In this document: positions 7,595 to 16,360 of the stretch, piece after piece | Position numbering within the stretch: the stretch's first letter is position 1 | How the letters are laid out: each line of letters begins with the position of its first letter | Source of the DNA: Mycobacterium sp. SMC-4 | GTDB taxonomy: Bacteria > Actinomycetota > Actinomycetes > Mycobacteriales > Mycobacteriaceae | Assembly: GCF_025263265.1 (NCBI RefSeq) | Contig: NZ_CP079869.1 | Coordinates: 1,302,001-1,366,000, forward strand | Reading direction: 5' to 3' | Length of the DNA: 64,000 nucleotides | Made by a program: the position numbers and the translations under genes | The notes under the pieces: generated by a model | Database searches by the model: none | The model's input: the letters and a program-made list of their open reading frames with translations, nothing else | Told to the model about the DNA's origin: nothing

Positions 7595-9060
7595 GACGCA
7601 CCCTCGGCGATCGACTTGATCTCCAGGTACTCCTCGAAACCGGCGACACCCATCTCGCGTCCGATCCCGCTCTGCTTGTAGCCGCCGAACGGCACGTCGA
7701 CGCCGTAGAAGACGCCTCCGTTGACATTGACCGTGCCGGTGCGCATCCGGTTGGCGACCGCGCGAGCACGCTCGTCGGACGCGCTGACCACGGTCCCGGA
7801 CAACCCGTAGCGCGAGTTGTTGGCGATCTGCACGGCGTGGTCATCACCGTCATGCGGTATTGCGACCAACACGGGTCCGAAGATCTCCTCCTGCGCCACA
7901 GTCGAATCCGGGTCGACATCGGCGAGCAGCGTCGGCTCGACGTAGAACCCGGTCGGCAGGTGGGCCGGAACACCGCCGCCGACGGCGATGGTCGCGCCCT
8001 CGTCGACGCCCGTTCGGATGTAGCCGAGCACTCGTTGCCGCTGCTCCTCACGGATCAGCGGACCCATCAGCACCGACGAGTCGGTCGGATCCCCGTACGG
8101 CCACCCCTTCAAGGTTTCGGCGAGCGTTTCGACTCCCTCCCGGTATCGCGCACGTGGCAGCAACAGTCGGGTGGTGTTGGCACAGCCCTGGCCCGCATGT
8201 GTGGTCGCGGCGAAGGCCGCCGAGGTCACTACCGAGCCGAGGTCGGCGTCATCGAGTGCGACGAGGGCCGACTTGCCGCCGAGTTCGAGGAAGAGTTTCT
8301 TGATGGTGGGTGCCGCGGCGATCATGATGCGGGTTCCGGTGGCGGTCGACCCGGTGAACGAGATCATGTCGACTCGCGGGTCCTCGCAGAGCTGCTGGCC
8401 GAGGCTGTGGTCGAGGGAGGTGACGATGTTGACGGTGCCGGCGGGGATGTCGGTGTGCTCGGCGATCAGTTGGCCGATCAGGGTGGCGCAGTACGGAGTG
8501 TCGGGAGCCGGTTTGAGCACGACGGTGTTGCCGGCCGCCAACGCGGGGATGACTTTGGCCAGGTTGATCTGGACGGGATAGTTCCACGGTGTGATCGCCC
8601 CGACCACGCCGACGGGCTCGCGGCGCACGGTGCGCCGGGTGGCGATGCCGAACGGTTCGGCGATGCCGAGGTCGGTCTCCCATGGGTAGTTCTCCGCGAG
8701 GTCGGCGACCCAGGGCAGTCCGGCCAGCGGTGCGTCGATCTGCGGTCCGTAGGTCAGCGCGATGGGACAGCCGACTTCTGCGACGGCCGTCGCGCGCAGT
8801 TCGTCGGCGTGCTTGGTCAACGCATCGTGGAGCTGGCGGATGCAGCGCACACGAAACTCGAGGTCGGATGCCCAGTCGGTGTCGTCGAAGGCGCGCCGGG
8901 CAGCCGCGATCGCGGTGTCCATGTCGGCATGTGTCGCGTGGGCGGCCACGCCGATGGTTGCTTCGGTGGCGGGGTTGACGTTGTCATAGGTTGCGTTGTC
9001 CGACGCGGCGACCAACCGTCCGTCGATCAGCATCCGCGGTTCCTGCCAGATGTCTGCCAT
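7591..9060 (-). CDS. NAD(P)-dependent aldehyde dehydrogenase
   Basis: A 489-residue ALDH of usual length. ITPWNYPVQINLAKVIPAL binds the nucleotide region, FTGSTATGTRI is the Rossmann turn, LELGGKSALVAL holds the general-base Glu, and GQGCANTTRLLL holds the catalytic Cys; EEIFGPVL is near the C-terminus. It oxidises an aldehyde to an acid, presumably the acid later activated by the CoA ligases. The start MADIWQEPRMLIDG is chosen because longer versions run into the upstream operator region. It follows the TetR gene by 55 bases but has its own operator (site 2), and leads the operon ALDH, SDR, small protein, DUF427 protein. Confidence 0.92.
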   Translation of the reverse strand: MADIWQEPRMLIDGRLVAASDNATYDNVNPATEATIGVAAHATHADMDTAIAAARRAFDDTDWASDLEFRVRCIRQLHDALTKHADELRATAVAEVGCPIALTYGPQIDAPLAGLPWVADLAENYPWETDLGIAEPFGIATRRTVRREPVGVVGAITPWNYPVQINLAKVIPALAAGNTVVLKPAPDTPYCATLIGQLIAEHTDIPAGTVNIVTSLDHSLGQQLCEDPRVDMISFTGSTATGTRIMIAAAPTIKKLFLELGGKSALVALDDADLGSVVTSAAFAATTHAGQGCANTTRLLLPRARYREGVETLAETLKGWPYGDPTDSSVLMGPLIREEQRQRVLGYIRTGVDEGATIAVGGGVPAHLPTGFYVEPTLLADVDPDSTVAQEEIFGPVLVAIPHDGDDHAVQIANNSRYGLSGTVVSASDERARAVANRMRTGTVNVNGGVFYGVDVPFGGYKQSGIGREMGVAGFEEYLEIKSIAEGAS

Positions 9061-9063
9061 GAA

Positions 9064-9089
9064 CAGAACAGTAATACAAGAGATGTTCA
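9064..9089. promoter_or_regulatory. Shared operator, site 2 (ALDH operon)
   Basis: CAGAACA and TGTTCA separated by 13 bases, immediately upstream of the ALDH start. The right arm also belongs to a compact palindrome TGTTCA-GT-TGAACA at 9084-9097, so two binding registers overlap here. Confidence 0.65.
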
Positions 9090-9115
9090 GTTGAACAGAC
9101 GCGATTCTGCAGTGG

Positions 9116-9727
9116 TCAGCGCAAACCGTTGACCGCGAACTTCTCGACATACTTGCGGACCGTCTCGGGCTTGGACATGTCGAACGTCTGCGCCTCGTTG
9201 ACGGTGGAAAAGGAGTAGATGATGCGGGCCAGCCACTCACTGGCGGCGGTGACGTCAACCGACGCGCCGACTTCGCCTCGCTTCTGCGCCTCCCGGACGT
9301 AGGGCACGAGGAACTCGGTGGACCGCCGGACCGAGCTGTCGCCGTCGGCGATCATGTGGCGCATCAGCTCGGCGTCATCGGCCATCAGGCGGTTGCGGGT
9401 GCGGTGATCGAGCAGGATCTTCGCGTGGGTTTCAGCCATGGCGCCCAGCTTCTCGGCGAGAGTCCTTTTCTTGGTCATGGCTTCGGCCACCTGCTGGTAG
9501 AACTTCTGCGCACCGAATTCGATCGCCGCCTCGATGAGGACGTTGCGGTCCTCGAAATAGCGGTACACGGTGCCGCGCGACACGCTTGCCATGCGCGCGA
9601 CGTCCTGCACGCTGGTGCGCTGGATGCCGAGCTGGGAGAAGCACTGGTTGGCAGCCTCGAGGATCTGGTTGCGTCGATCGACTTCGTCCTGATCCTCGAC
9701 CTCGACGGTCGCGCGTGAGGTTGCCAT
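9116..9727 (-). CDS. TetR family transcriptional regulator
   Basis: A 203-residue regulator. The helix-turn-helix is in residues 20-65 (RTSVQDVARMASVSRGTVYR followed by YFEDRNVLIEAA), then a helical ligand domain with no recognisable specificity. AAGGAG precedes the ATG. It stands directly upstream of the ALDH operon in the same direction. Its own upstream region holds a different palindrome (9785-9797). It may bind that site, the shared 13-base-spaced operator, or both. Repression relieved by a CoA thioester is usual for catabolic TetR proteins but is inference here. Confidence 0.9.
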   Translation of the reverse strand: MATSRATVEVEDQDEVDRRNQILEAANQCFSQLGIQRTSVQDVARMASVSRGTVYRYFEDRNVLIEAAIEFGAQKFYQQVAEAMTKKRTLAEKLGAMAETHAKILLDHRTRNRLMADDAELMRHMIADGDSSVRRSTEFLVPYVREAQKRGEVGASVDVTAASEWLARIIYSFSTVNEAQTFDMSKPETVRKYVEKFAVNGLR

Positions 9728-9784
9728 GTCGCTCCTTGCCTTCGCGAGTGCCGTACGGCCGCTTCGCCAGCAATGATGCTACGC

Positions 9785-9797
9785 GACACTTCGTGTC
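9785..9797. promoter_or_regulatory. Short palindrome upstream of the TetR gene
   Basis: GACAC-TTC-GTGTC is a 13-base inverted repeat 58 bases before the TetR start. A second palindrome, GTGCCGGCAC, lies at 9803-9812. Either could be an autoregulatory site. Neither matches the shared operator. Confidence 0.3.
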
Positions 9798-9835
9798 CTG
9801 GTGTGCCGGCACGTCGGGGTCGGCCTGCCGGGGTG

Positions 9836-10960
9836 CTACAGGCCGACAAGGTCGGCGAGCAGCCGCCGCTGGAGGTCGCTGTCACCGAGGAGCATGGCTG
9901 ACGACTTGGCCCGTTTGAAGTACAGGTGTGCCGGGTGTTCCCAGGTGAACCCGATACCGCCGTGCAGTTGGATGTTCGCCGCGGCCGCCCGCTGGTAGGC
10001 CTCGGTGGCGTGAGCTTTGGCCAGCGCCGCTGCGGCGGGCAGCGCATCGGGTTCGTTGTCTGCTGCATGAGCGGCGTATTGCGCTGCGCCCCGGGCGCAT
10101 TCGATGTCGAGCATCAGGTTGGCGCAGGCGTGCCGAACAGCTTGGAACGATCCGATCGGACGCCCGAACTGGTGGCGTACCTTCGCGTAGGCAACCGCGA
10201 GGTCCAGACATCGCTGTGCGCCGCCGACTTGTTCGCTGGCCAGCGCGGCGGCCGCGTGCGCCAGCGCCCGCCGCAGTTCGGCTTCGCCGAGCCCCAGCCG
10301 GGTTGCGGGAGCGCCCACCAGATCGATGACGGCCTGGCGGCGGGTGGCGTCCAAGGTCGATTGCGGCCGTCTGGTGAGGCCGGCGGCATCGTCGACGCAG
10401 AACACCCCGACAGCGTCATCGGTGCGCGCCACCACCAGAACCACATCGGCGAGGTCGCCGTCGGGAACGTAGTACTTGGTGCCGTGCAGGGTCCAACCGT
10501 GATGGGACTGTTGTGCGCGGGTATCGATCCGGGCGGGGTCCCAGTGTCCTGCACGTTCGGTGAGGGCGAGGGTGGCGATCGAGGACCCGTCGGCGATCGC
10601 CGGCAGGTAGCGCCGTTTGGCGTCGTCGTCGGCACACTGGAGGAACACACCGGCGGCCAGCACGGCAGACGAGAAGTACGGCCCCGGGGTCAGCGCGGCC
10701 CCCAGTTCCTCCATGACGATCGCCAATTCGGCGTAGCCGAAGCCTTCACCGCCGAACTCCTCAGGAATGATCAGGCCCTGCAGATTGAGTTGGCCGGCCA
10801 TCGCATGCCAGACCTGTGGGTCATATCCGCTGTCCGACTGCATCGCCCGGCGGACCTCCGACTCGGGTGAATGGTGCTCGAGGAACGCGCGCACCGCCGA
10901 GCGGAATTCGCGCTGCTCGGCAGTCAAGGTGAACGCTGCCGGCGTCGAGTCGGCGGTCAT
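9836..10960 (-). CDS. Acyl-CoA dehydrogenase, short-type subunit (unpaired)
   Basis: A 374-residue ACAD. The N-terminal helical domain starts FTLTAEQREFRSAVRAFL; IIPEEFGGEGFGYAE is near 75; the C-terminal helix bundle has YAKVRHQFGRPIGSFQAVRH and IQLHGGIGFTWEHPAHLY. The GGIGFTWEH type is found in subunits of the mycobacterial alpha2-beta2 ACADs that oxidise bulky CoA esters. Unlike the other short-type genes it has no adjacent partner. The only other unpaired ACAD in the window is the long-type one at 26584-27786, a possible partner. The start MTADSTPAAF is one base after the upstream stop. Last gene of the operon hydratase, ligase, NTF2-like, ACAD. Confidence 0.88.
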   Translation of the reverse strand: MTADSTPAAFTLTAEQREFRSAVRAFLEHHSPESEVRRAMQSDSGYDPQVWHAMAGQLNLQGLIIPEEFGGEGFGYAELAIVMEELGAALTPGPYFSSAVLAAGVFLQCADDDAKRRYLPAIADGSSIATLALTERAGHWDPARIDTRAQQSHHGWTLHGTKYYVPDGDLADVVLVVARTDDAVGVFCVDDAAGLTRRPQSTLDATRRQAVIDLVGAPATRLGLGEAELRRALAHAAAALASEQVGGAQRCLDLAVAYAKVRHQFGRPIGSFQAVRHACANLMLDIECARGAAQYAAHAADNEPDALPAAAALAKAHATEAYQRAAAANIQLHGGIGFTWEHPAHLYFKRAKSSAMLLGDSDLQRRLLADLVGL

Positions 10961-10961
10961 G

Positions 10962-11627
10962 TCAGGAATTCCTCGGGTCGTCGTCGGCGCGGCCGGTGGA
11001 CGCGACGCGGGGCACCTCGCGGTGCCTGCGCAGGGTGGCGATCCAGGCGCCCGGGGCTGGCGGCGCCGCGACGGGCACATCGAGTCGTCCGGCACCGGCG
11101 CTCTGGAACTCCTGCCAGCTCGGGAAGGCATCATGAAAGTTGCCCTCGTGCGCGGTGGTGCCGGGCCACCGCATCTTTCGCGGGCCCAGCGGAGGCTCGG
11201 CGAGGTCGCTCTCGTACCAGAACAGCGGGGTGCGCCGCACGAAGAACCACTGTCGGTCCCGGCGCTCGTAGGTGTCCAGGTAGGCCATCAGCTCGATCAC
11301 CCACGCCGATTCGGTTTCGAGCTCGTTGCGCGAGTAGACCAGCCCGGACGCATGTTCGGCGTCGTGGATGTCGATGACGTGCCCCAGCACACCGTGTGCC
11401 GTTCCCAGCAGGTCGTGGCGGAGCTCGGTGTCATACCACTGCCGAAGCGCTTGCCGACCCCGACGCCGACCGGGCACGCCCACATCGTCGACGAACAGGT
11501 TGACCAGCGCGTCGAGGTCGCGCATGTCCAGTGCGACGGCATATTTGGCCGCCAGCTGGCGGATCTCATCGAGTGCTTCCAGGCGTTCGACGCGGGCGGT
11601 GAGTTCGGCGAGGCCACCGTCGGTCAC
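10962..11627 (-). CDS. SnoaL/NTF2-like protein
   Basis: A 221-residue protein whose first 140 residues look like a SnoaL-type cone fold (LDEIRQLAAKYAVALDMRDL, then LVNLFVDD and YERRDRQWFFVRRTPLFWYE). The tail after about 150 is variable. Members act as isomerases, cyclases or dehydratases, or have no catalytic role; no function can be fixed here. GTG at 11627 overlaps the ligase stop by 4 bases. It is one of three such proteins in the window, each inside a catabolic operon. Confidence 0.7.
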   Translation of the reverse strand: MTDGGLAELTARVERLEALDEIRQLAAKYAVALDMRDLDALVNLFVDDVGVPGRRRGRQALRQWYDTELRHDLLGTAHGVLGHVIDIHDAEHASGLVYSRNELETESAWVIELMAYLDTYERRDRQWFFVRRTPLFWYESDLAEPPLGPRKMRWPGTTAHEGNFHDAFPSWQEFQSAGAGRLDVPVAAPPAPGAWIATLRRHREVPRVASTGRADDDPRNS

Positions 11628-13243
11628 GACAGGACACCTTCGTCCATCATCTTGGTCAGCGCGCGCTTGTCGATCTTGTCGGTGGTGGTGTAGGGCAGCG
11701 GTTCGGCGTCGGTCAGGATGGCCCAGCGCTTCGGAACCTTGTACGCCGCAAGGCGGGAGCGGCACGCCGTCGCCAACTCCTCGGCGGTGGCTCGATGACC
11801 CTCGTTGAGCACGACGGCGGCGCTGACGACGGCGCCCCGCTCGGGGTCGGGCAGGCCGACCACGTAGGCGACTCGGACTTCGGGTAGCCGGCGCAACTCT
11901 GCCTCGACTTCCATGGGTGCCACATTGGTTCCCGACGTCTTGATCATCTCGTCGGTACGGCCGGCGAAGTACAGGTGGCCGTCGTCATCCCGGTAACCGG
12001 CGTCCTTGGTGTGCAGCCAGCCGTCGCGATCGACCAATTCATACCAGTGTTTGCCGATCATTCCCCGCATCAGAGCCGTTCCGCGGACACAGATCTCACC
12101 GGTCACTCCGTTGGGCACCTCGATGCCGTTTTCGTCGATCACCTTGTGCTCATAGCCGGGCGCGGACACGCCGAGCGATCCGCGCTTGGATTCGGGAACC
12201 TGCTCGTGCGGGGGCCACCAGGTGTGGCTGCTGCACGTTTCGGTCATACCCAGCTGGGCCACCCGCAGGGACGGATCGGCGGTGCGGCGCTCGGGCGGCA
12301 GCAGGACCTGTTGATATCCCTCGCGCAGATGCGACAGGTCGGTGGCGGCGAAGTCGGGGTGATTGGCCAGAGCGGGCCCGATGTGCGGGAAGCCTGTTGT
12401 GTAGGTGGCGCGTTCGCTCTCGAGGAGCCGCAACACGTGCCCGGCGTCGAACTTGTGCTCGGTGAGCACCGTGGCGCCGAACTGGAACGGACCGAGGAAG
12501 CCGAACACCAGGCCGGCCACCCAGAAGAACACCATGGGCACATAGATCCGGTCGGTCTCGCACCAGTCGTGCTCGGCGGCGATGAACCGGGAATGCGTGA
12601 TCGCCGTGCCGTGGGTGTGGACGATGCCTTTCGGGTGCGAGGTGCTGCCCGAGGTGTAGATCACCAGCAGATCATCGGTGGGGCGAACGGTCTGCTCGCA
12701 GGCCGACAGGAAGTCCGGCACCACCGGTTGTGGCCACTGGGTGGGCCACGAGGTCGAGGTCGTCCCCAGCGCGAGTACGTTGCGCAACTGGGGTAGGTCC
12801 GGCGATCGCAGTGGCGACTCCAGCCCGCCCGCGGCATCGCGGATACGGCTGAGCATGTCCTTGCCGAGAATCGTCTCCATCGACAACACGGTGTGAATGT
12901 CGGCGTCGCGTAACACCCACGCCAGTTCTGCGGATTGCAGAAAGGTGTTCAACGGCACGGCGACGGCGCCGATTCTGGTGACGGCGAGAAACGCGGTCAC
13001 GAACTCGGGCCCGTTGGGTGCCAGGATGCCGACCCGGACGCCCTTGGTCACTCCCAGGCTCAGCAGCCGCGCCGCCATGTCGACGGATTCGGAGTTCGCC
13101 TGCGCGTAGCTGATTCGGTCGACCGAGCCATCGGTCCGACAGGTGACGACCAGGTCACGGTCACCGTGCTGGTCGGCCACCGACGCCAGCACAACCGGGA
13201 TGGTGGGCTTGTAGGGCAGCGGCGGATAGGCGAATGTCCTCAT
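11624..13243 (-). CDS. Acyl-CoA synthetase (AMP-binding, FadD-type)
   Basis: A 539-residue ANL-superfamily ligase that activates a carboxylic acid through an acyl-AMP to its CoA ester. The P-loop is VIYTSGSTSHPKGIVHTH near residue 195, the adenine motif is QLGMTETCS, the hinge region is YFAGRTDEMIKTSGTNVAP, and the C-terminal catalytic Lys is in YTTTDKIDKRAL. The ATG at 13243 overlaps the hydratase stop by 4 bases. It probably activates an intermediate acid of the pathway. No sequence feature fixes chain length or ring structure. Confidence 0.9.
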   Translation of the reverse strand: MRTFAYPPLPYKPTIPVVLASVADQHGDRDLVVTCRTDGSVDRISYAQANSESVDMAARLLSLGVTKGVRVGILAPNGPEFVTAFLAVTRIGAVAVPLNTFLQSAELAWVLRDADIHTVLSMETILGKDMLSRIRDAAGGLESPLRSPDLPQLRNVLALGTTSTSWPTQWPQPVVPDFLSACEQTVRPTDDLLVIYTSGSTSHPKGIVHTHGTAITHSRFIAAEHDWCETDRIYVPMVFFWVAGLVFGFLGPFQFGATVLTEHKFDAGHVLRLLESERATYTTGFPHIGPALANHPDFAATDLSHLREGYQQVLLPPERRTADPSLRVAQLGMTETCSSHTWWPPHEQVPESKRGSLGVSAPGYEHKVIDENGIEVPNGVTGEICVRGTALMRGMIGKHWYELVDRDGWLHTKDAGYRDDDGHLYFAGRTDEMIKTSGTNVAPMEVEAELRRLPEVRVAYVVGLPDPERGAVVSAAVVLNEGHRATAEELATACRSRLAAYKVPKRWAILTDAEPLPYTTTDKIDKRALTKMMDEGVLS

Positions 13244-14007
13244 TCCACGACCCACTGCGGTTCGCGCTTTTCGGCGAAGGCGGCCATACCTTCCCGGTAG
13301 TCAGGGTGGGTCATCTGGTGCTGCAGAACGTACCGGTAGGCGACGTCGTTGGCGGCGTGCAAGCCGACGTCGAGGCTGGTCCACATCGCCTTGATGGAAG
13401 CCTGCGTGGTTGCCGGTGACAGCGCTGCGATCGACAGCGCGATCTCGCGTGCCCGTTGCTGCAGGCGCTCAGCCGGGACGACTTCGTTGACGAGGCCGAT
13501 CTGGTGGGCACGTGCGGCACTGATCCTGCCGTCTTTGGACATCAGAGCCAGCTGCATGACCATCGAGAGCGGCATGCGGCGCAACAGCACTGCGGGTTCG
13601 AGAGCGAAGACGTTGCCCACCTTCAGGTGGGTGTCGATGAGTTCGGCATGGTCGGCGGCGATGATCAGGTCGGCGTCGGCGACCTGGTGCAGGCCGCCGC
13701 CGACCACCATCCCGTTGAGTGCGCAGATGACCGGCTTCCACACATTATGGTGCAGGCGGGATCCCGGGACTTTGTTCCGGATGCCGCTGGCCGCGGTGGC
13801 CTTGATGTCCTGTCCGGCACTGAACGCGCGGTCGCCGGCGCCGGTGATGATGGCCACGCGAATGTCCGGCTCGTCTCGCACCTGCCCCCACGCCCAACCC
13901 AACTCGGTGCGGGTCAGGTCGTCGGTGGCGTTCAGCCGCTCGGGGCGGTTGATGGTGATGGTGGCGACGTGTTCGCTGACGTCGAACAGAATTCGCTCCA
14001 GGTGCAC
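13240..14007 (-). CDS. Enoyl-CoA hydratase/isomerase family protein
   Basis: A 255-residue crotonase fold: ITINRPERLNATDD, oxyanion-hole FSAGQDIKA and MVVGGGLHQVADADL. The usual active-site segment after strand 8 (GxPE or PDGG) is replaced by HLKVGNVFALEPAVLLRR, so it may be an isomerase or hydrolase rather than a hydratase. GTG at 14007 is preceded by GGAAGG and GGAG. First gene of an operon with a shared operator 29-54 bases upstream. Confidence 0.85.
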   Translation of the reverse strand: MHLERILFDVSEHVATITINRPERLNATDDLTRTELGWAWGQVRDEPDIRVAIITGAGDRAFSAGQDIKATAASGIRNKVPGSRLHHNVWKPVICALNGMVVGGGLHQVADADLIIAADHAELIDTHLKVGNVFALEPAVLLRRMPLSMVMQLALMSKDGRISAARAHQIGLVNEVVPAERLQQRAREIALSIAALSPATTQASIKAMWTSLDVGLHAANDVAYRYVLQHQMTHPDYREGMAAFAEKREPQWVVE

Positions 14008-14035
14008 TCCGAATCCTTCCGATCAGCGGGTGTGC

Positions 14036-14061
14036 TAAACAAAGTATCAAATAGTGTTCTA
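14036..14061. promoter_or_regulatory. Shared operator, site 3 (hydratase-ligase-ACAD operon)
   Basis: TAAACA and TGTTCTA separated by 13 bases, both arms perfect to the consensus. The spacer ends in AAATAG as in several other sites. It lies upstream of the hydratase gene that starts at 14007 on the minus strand. Confidence 0.7.
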
Positions 14062-14079
14062 TCGTACGACGGAATCAGG

Positions 14080-14826
14080 TCAGGGCATCCACTGGCCGCC
14101 CGACACCGAGATGAGCTGCCCGGTGATGTGTTTGGCCGCATCGGAGCACAGGAACGCGACCGTCGCGGCGATGTCCTGCGGCTCGCCCAATGCGCCGGTG
14201 AGCGTCGACTCGCGCATCGTCTCGAGCTGATCGTCGGTCTTGCGGGACAACAGCCACGGGGTGGCCGTCGTTCCGACCACGACGGTGTTGACCCGCACGC
14301 CGGACGGCCCCAATTGGACGGCCATCAGCCTGCTCAGCCCCTCGACGCCGGCCTTGGCGGCCGCGTAGGCGGGCGGACCCGTGCGCACCCCGTGCGCCGA
14401 CACGGAACTGATGTTGACGATGGCGCCGGCCTTCTGGGTGACCATGTTCCGCGCGCAGACCTGGGCCATGATGAAGGTGCCGGTCAGGTTGACGGCGACA
14501 ATCCGGTCCCAGTCCTCGTCGGTCTGGTCCAGAAAGGAGCCGGGCAGCGTCATACCGGCGTTGTTGACCAGCGCCGCGATCGGCCCGTGTTCGGTGGTGA
14601 GTCGACCGATCTCCCGCTCGACGGCGTCCCGGTCGGTGATGGACAGCTCGATCGGGAGCGCGGCACCGTTGCGCACAGCGTCGGTGTCGCGCGTCTGCGC
14701 GAGGGCTTTGGCGTTCACGTCGACGATCGCGACCCGGTAGCCCGCGTCCGCCAGCGCCGCCACGATCGCCGCCCCGATGCCGCGCGCACCGCCGGTGACG
14801 ACGGCGAGTCCCTGATCACCCGGCAC
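14080..14826 (-). CDS. SDR family oxidoreductase
   Basis: A 248-residue classical SDR: VVTGGARGIGAA, NNAG at VNNAGMTL, catalytic Ser in NISSVSAHG, YAAAK for YxxxK, and C-terminal HITGQLISVSGGQWMP. IVDVNAK after beta-2 carries Asp, which usually selects NAD. GTG at 14826 overlaps the end of the TetR gene by 11 bases, so it closes the MaoC-TetR-SDR operon. It may act as a 3-hydroxyacyl-CoA or ring-alcohol dehydrogenase. Confidence 0.87.
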   Translation of the reverse strand: MPGDQGLAVVTGGARGIGAAIVAALADAGYRVAIVDVNAKALAQTRDTDAVRNGAALPIELSITDRDAVEREIGRLTTEHGPIAALVNNAGMTLPGSFLDQTDEDWDRIVAVNLTGTFIMAQVCARNMVTQKAGAIVNISSVSAHGVRTGPPAYAAAKAGVEGLSRLMAVQLGPSGVRVNTVVVGTTATPWLLSRKTDDQLETMRESTLTGALGEPQDIAATVAFLCSDAAKHITGQLISVSGGQWMP

Positions 14827-15448
14827 GACGTTGCCTGTCTGCCTTGACGAGACGCTCGATGCGGGTGATCGACGGGCGAAGCAGACCGACCGCCTCGCCC
14901 ATCGAGGCGGTGAGATCGCCGCGCCCGTCTCCGGCCACCCACGTGTCGATGGCTGCGCGATTGGCTCCGTTGACCACACTGACCGCGAGCCTTGGGCGCA
15001 GATCGGTGTGCGGATCGGCGCCCAGGCGGATGGCCACCTCGCTGGTCATCTGCTCGATCCAATCGTCGTTGAGGCGCAACCGGGTGGCGCGCAGAGTCGG
15101 GTGGCCGGCATACATCCGCGCCCTGGTCAGGAATATCTCGGGCTGGGCGCTGATGGCTTCGGCGACCGCGGCCGACGCCTCAGCCAGCGCACCCCACAGG
15201 GATTGCGATCGAGAAGCGCGGAATCGGCGGGTGGCCTCGTGCAGTCGCTCGGCGTAGCCGTCGAAGAGGATGTCCTCTTTGGCGGCGAAGTGGTGGAAGA
15301 AGGTTCGCGGTGCGACGCCGGCGCGCTGCGAGATGAGTTCCACGGTGGTGGCTTCGTAGCCGTCGGCGTCGAAGAGTTCGAGGGCGGCATCGATCAGCGC
15401 CTGCCGGTTGCGCTGTCCGCGCATGCGTCGCTTGTCCATTGCGCTCAT
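14816..15448 (-). CDS. TetR family transcriptional regulator
   Basis: A 210-residue regulator with the helix-turn-helix in residues 15-60 (ALIDAALELFDADGYEATTV, then RAGVAPRTFFHHFAAKEDIL) and a C-terminal helical domain of the MftR-like type. The ATG overlaps the MaoC stop by 4 bases. Because it lies inside an operon driven from shared operator site 4, it would be autoregulated if it binds that site. That makes it the best local candidate for the regulator of the whole 13-base-spaced operator set, though there is no direct evidence. Confidence 0.9.
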   Translation of the reverse strand: MSAMDKRRMRGQRNRQALIDAALELFDADGYEATTVELISQRAGVAPRTFFHHFAAKEDILFDGYAERLHEATRRFRASRSQSLWGALAEASAAVAEAISAQPEIFLTRARMYAGHPTLRATRLRLNDDWIEQMTSEVAIRLGADPHTDLRPRLAVSVVNGANRAAIDTWVAGDGRGDLTASMGEAVGLLRPSITRIERLVKADRQRRAG

Positions 15449-16269
15449 CCTCGCAACTGCGCGGTGCCTGAGGAAAGGGCGACGATCGATCCCTGACGCG
15501 TGCGGAAACGCACCCCGTCCTCACCGTGCCAGATCTCGGTCTGCAGCCCAGCGCCGAGCTGCACCGGCTTGGCGAACCGGCAGCTGATCGACTGCAGGCT
15601 GTCCGGGTCGCCCCGTCCGACAGCGTTGACCAGTGCCCGCGCGGCGAAGCCAAGGGTGCACAGTCCGTGCAGGAAGACGTCGTCGAAACCGAACTTGCGC
15701 GCGGCGGCCGGGTCGATGTGCAACGGGTTGCGGTCACCGCTGAGGCGGTAGATCGCCGCCTGCTCGGCTCGGACGTCGTCGTCGACGGTGACGTCGGGCG
15801 GCTGCTCGGGGTCCACGGGCGCATCAGGTCCGCGCTCGCCGCCGAAGCCGCCGGCCCCCAGCACCATGATCTGGCCGACCGCGACGAACGCCTCGCCGTC
15901 GGCATCGGCGCCCCGCGTGGTGACCTCGACCGCGGCGTGCTTGCCCCTGTCCCACACCGCGGTGATCGTGCCGGTCACGGCAAACTCGCCGCGTGCGGGC
16001 ACCGGACGCGTCACCGTCAGGGACTGCGCCCCGTGCACGATGGGAAACGAGCCCAGCCCCAACAACGTTCGTAGGTCTTTGACCGCCCACCAGTTCGCGA
16101 GCAGCGCGAAGGTCGGCAGTACGGCGAGCTCGCCGTGCTCGTTGAGCAGTCGCAACTCGTCCGGTGGCCGTGCGCCGACGCCCAGCGCGTAGAGGATCGC
16201 CTCGGTCTCGGTCCACCGGTAGGTCGTGGGATCGACAACAGTGCCGACAACGTCGGTGGTCAGGGCCAT
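15445..16269 (-). CDS. MaoC-type 2-enoyl-CoA hydratase, double hotdog
   Basis: A 274-residue two-hotdog protein. The C-terminal half carries the hydratase-2 motif YRLSGDRNPLHIDPAAARK with catalytic Asp and His, then FLHGLCTLGFAARALVN. The N-terminal half (VLPTFALLANWW, VHGAQSLTVTRPVP) is the degenerate substrate-binding hotdog. It hydrates 2-enoyl-CoA to a (3R)-hydroxyacyl-CoA and is common in actinobacterial steroid side-chain oxidation. GGAGG lies 6 bases before the ATG. First gene of the MaoC-TetR-SDR operon, divergent from the LLM gene. Confidence 0.9.
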   Translation of the reverse strand: MALTTDVVGTVVDPTTYRWTETEAILYALGVGARPPDELRLLNEHGELAVLPTFALLANWWAVKDLRTLLGLGSFPIVHGAQSLTVTRPVPARGEFAVTGTITAVWDRGKHAAVEVTTRGADADGEAFVAVGQIMVLGAGGFGGERGPDAPVDPEQPPDVTVDDDVRAEQAAIYRLSGDRNPLHIDPAAARKFGFDDVFLHGLCTLGFAARALVNAVGRGDPDSLQSISCRFAKPVQLGAGLQTEIWHGEDGVRFRTRQGSIVALSSGTAQLRG

Positions 16270-16288
16270 CGAACCTCCGCAAGCGTGA

Positions 16289-16314
16289 TGAACAGATTGA
16301 CGTGCTGTGTTCTA
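16289..16314. promoter_or_regulatory. Shared operator, site 4 (MaoC-TetR / LLM divergent promoter)
   Basis: TGAACA and TGTTCTA separated by 13 bases in the 91-base gap between divergent operons. It starts 20 bases from the MaoC start codon and ends 47 bases from the LLM start, so one site could control both. Confidence 0.65.
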
Positions 16315-16360
16315 TCGTGCAATATAGTCGCAGTAACTGCAAATAGTTTCTGGAGTGGCC

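Noticed and set aside
7477..9132. Long open frame on the plus strand opposite the aldehyde dehydrogenase
   Set aside because: It is the mirror of strongly biased codons in the ALDH gene, has no domain pattern, and the ALDH motifs are certain. The same applies to other long antisense frames, for example 2803-4146 and 17455-18783.
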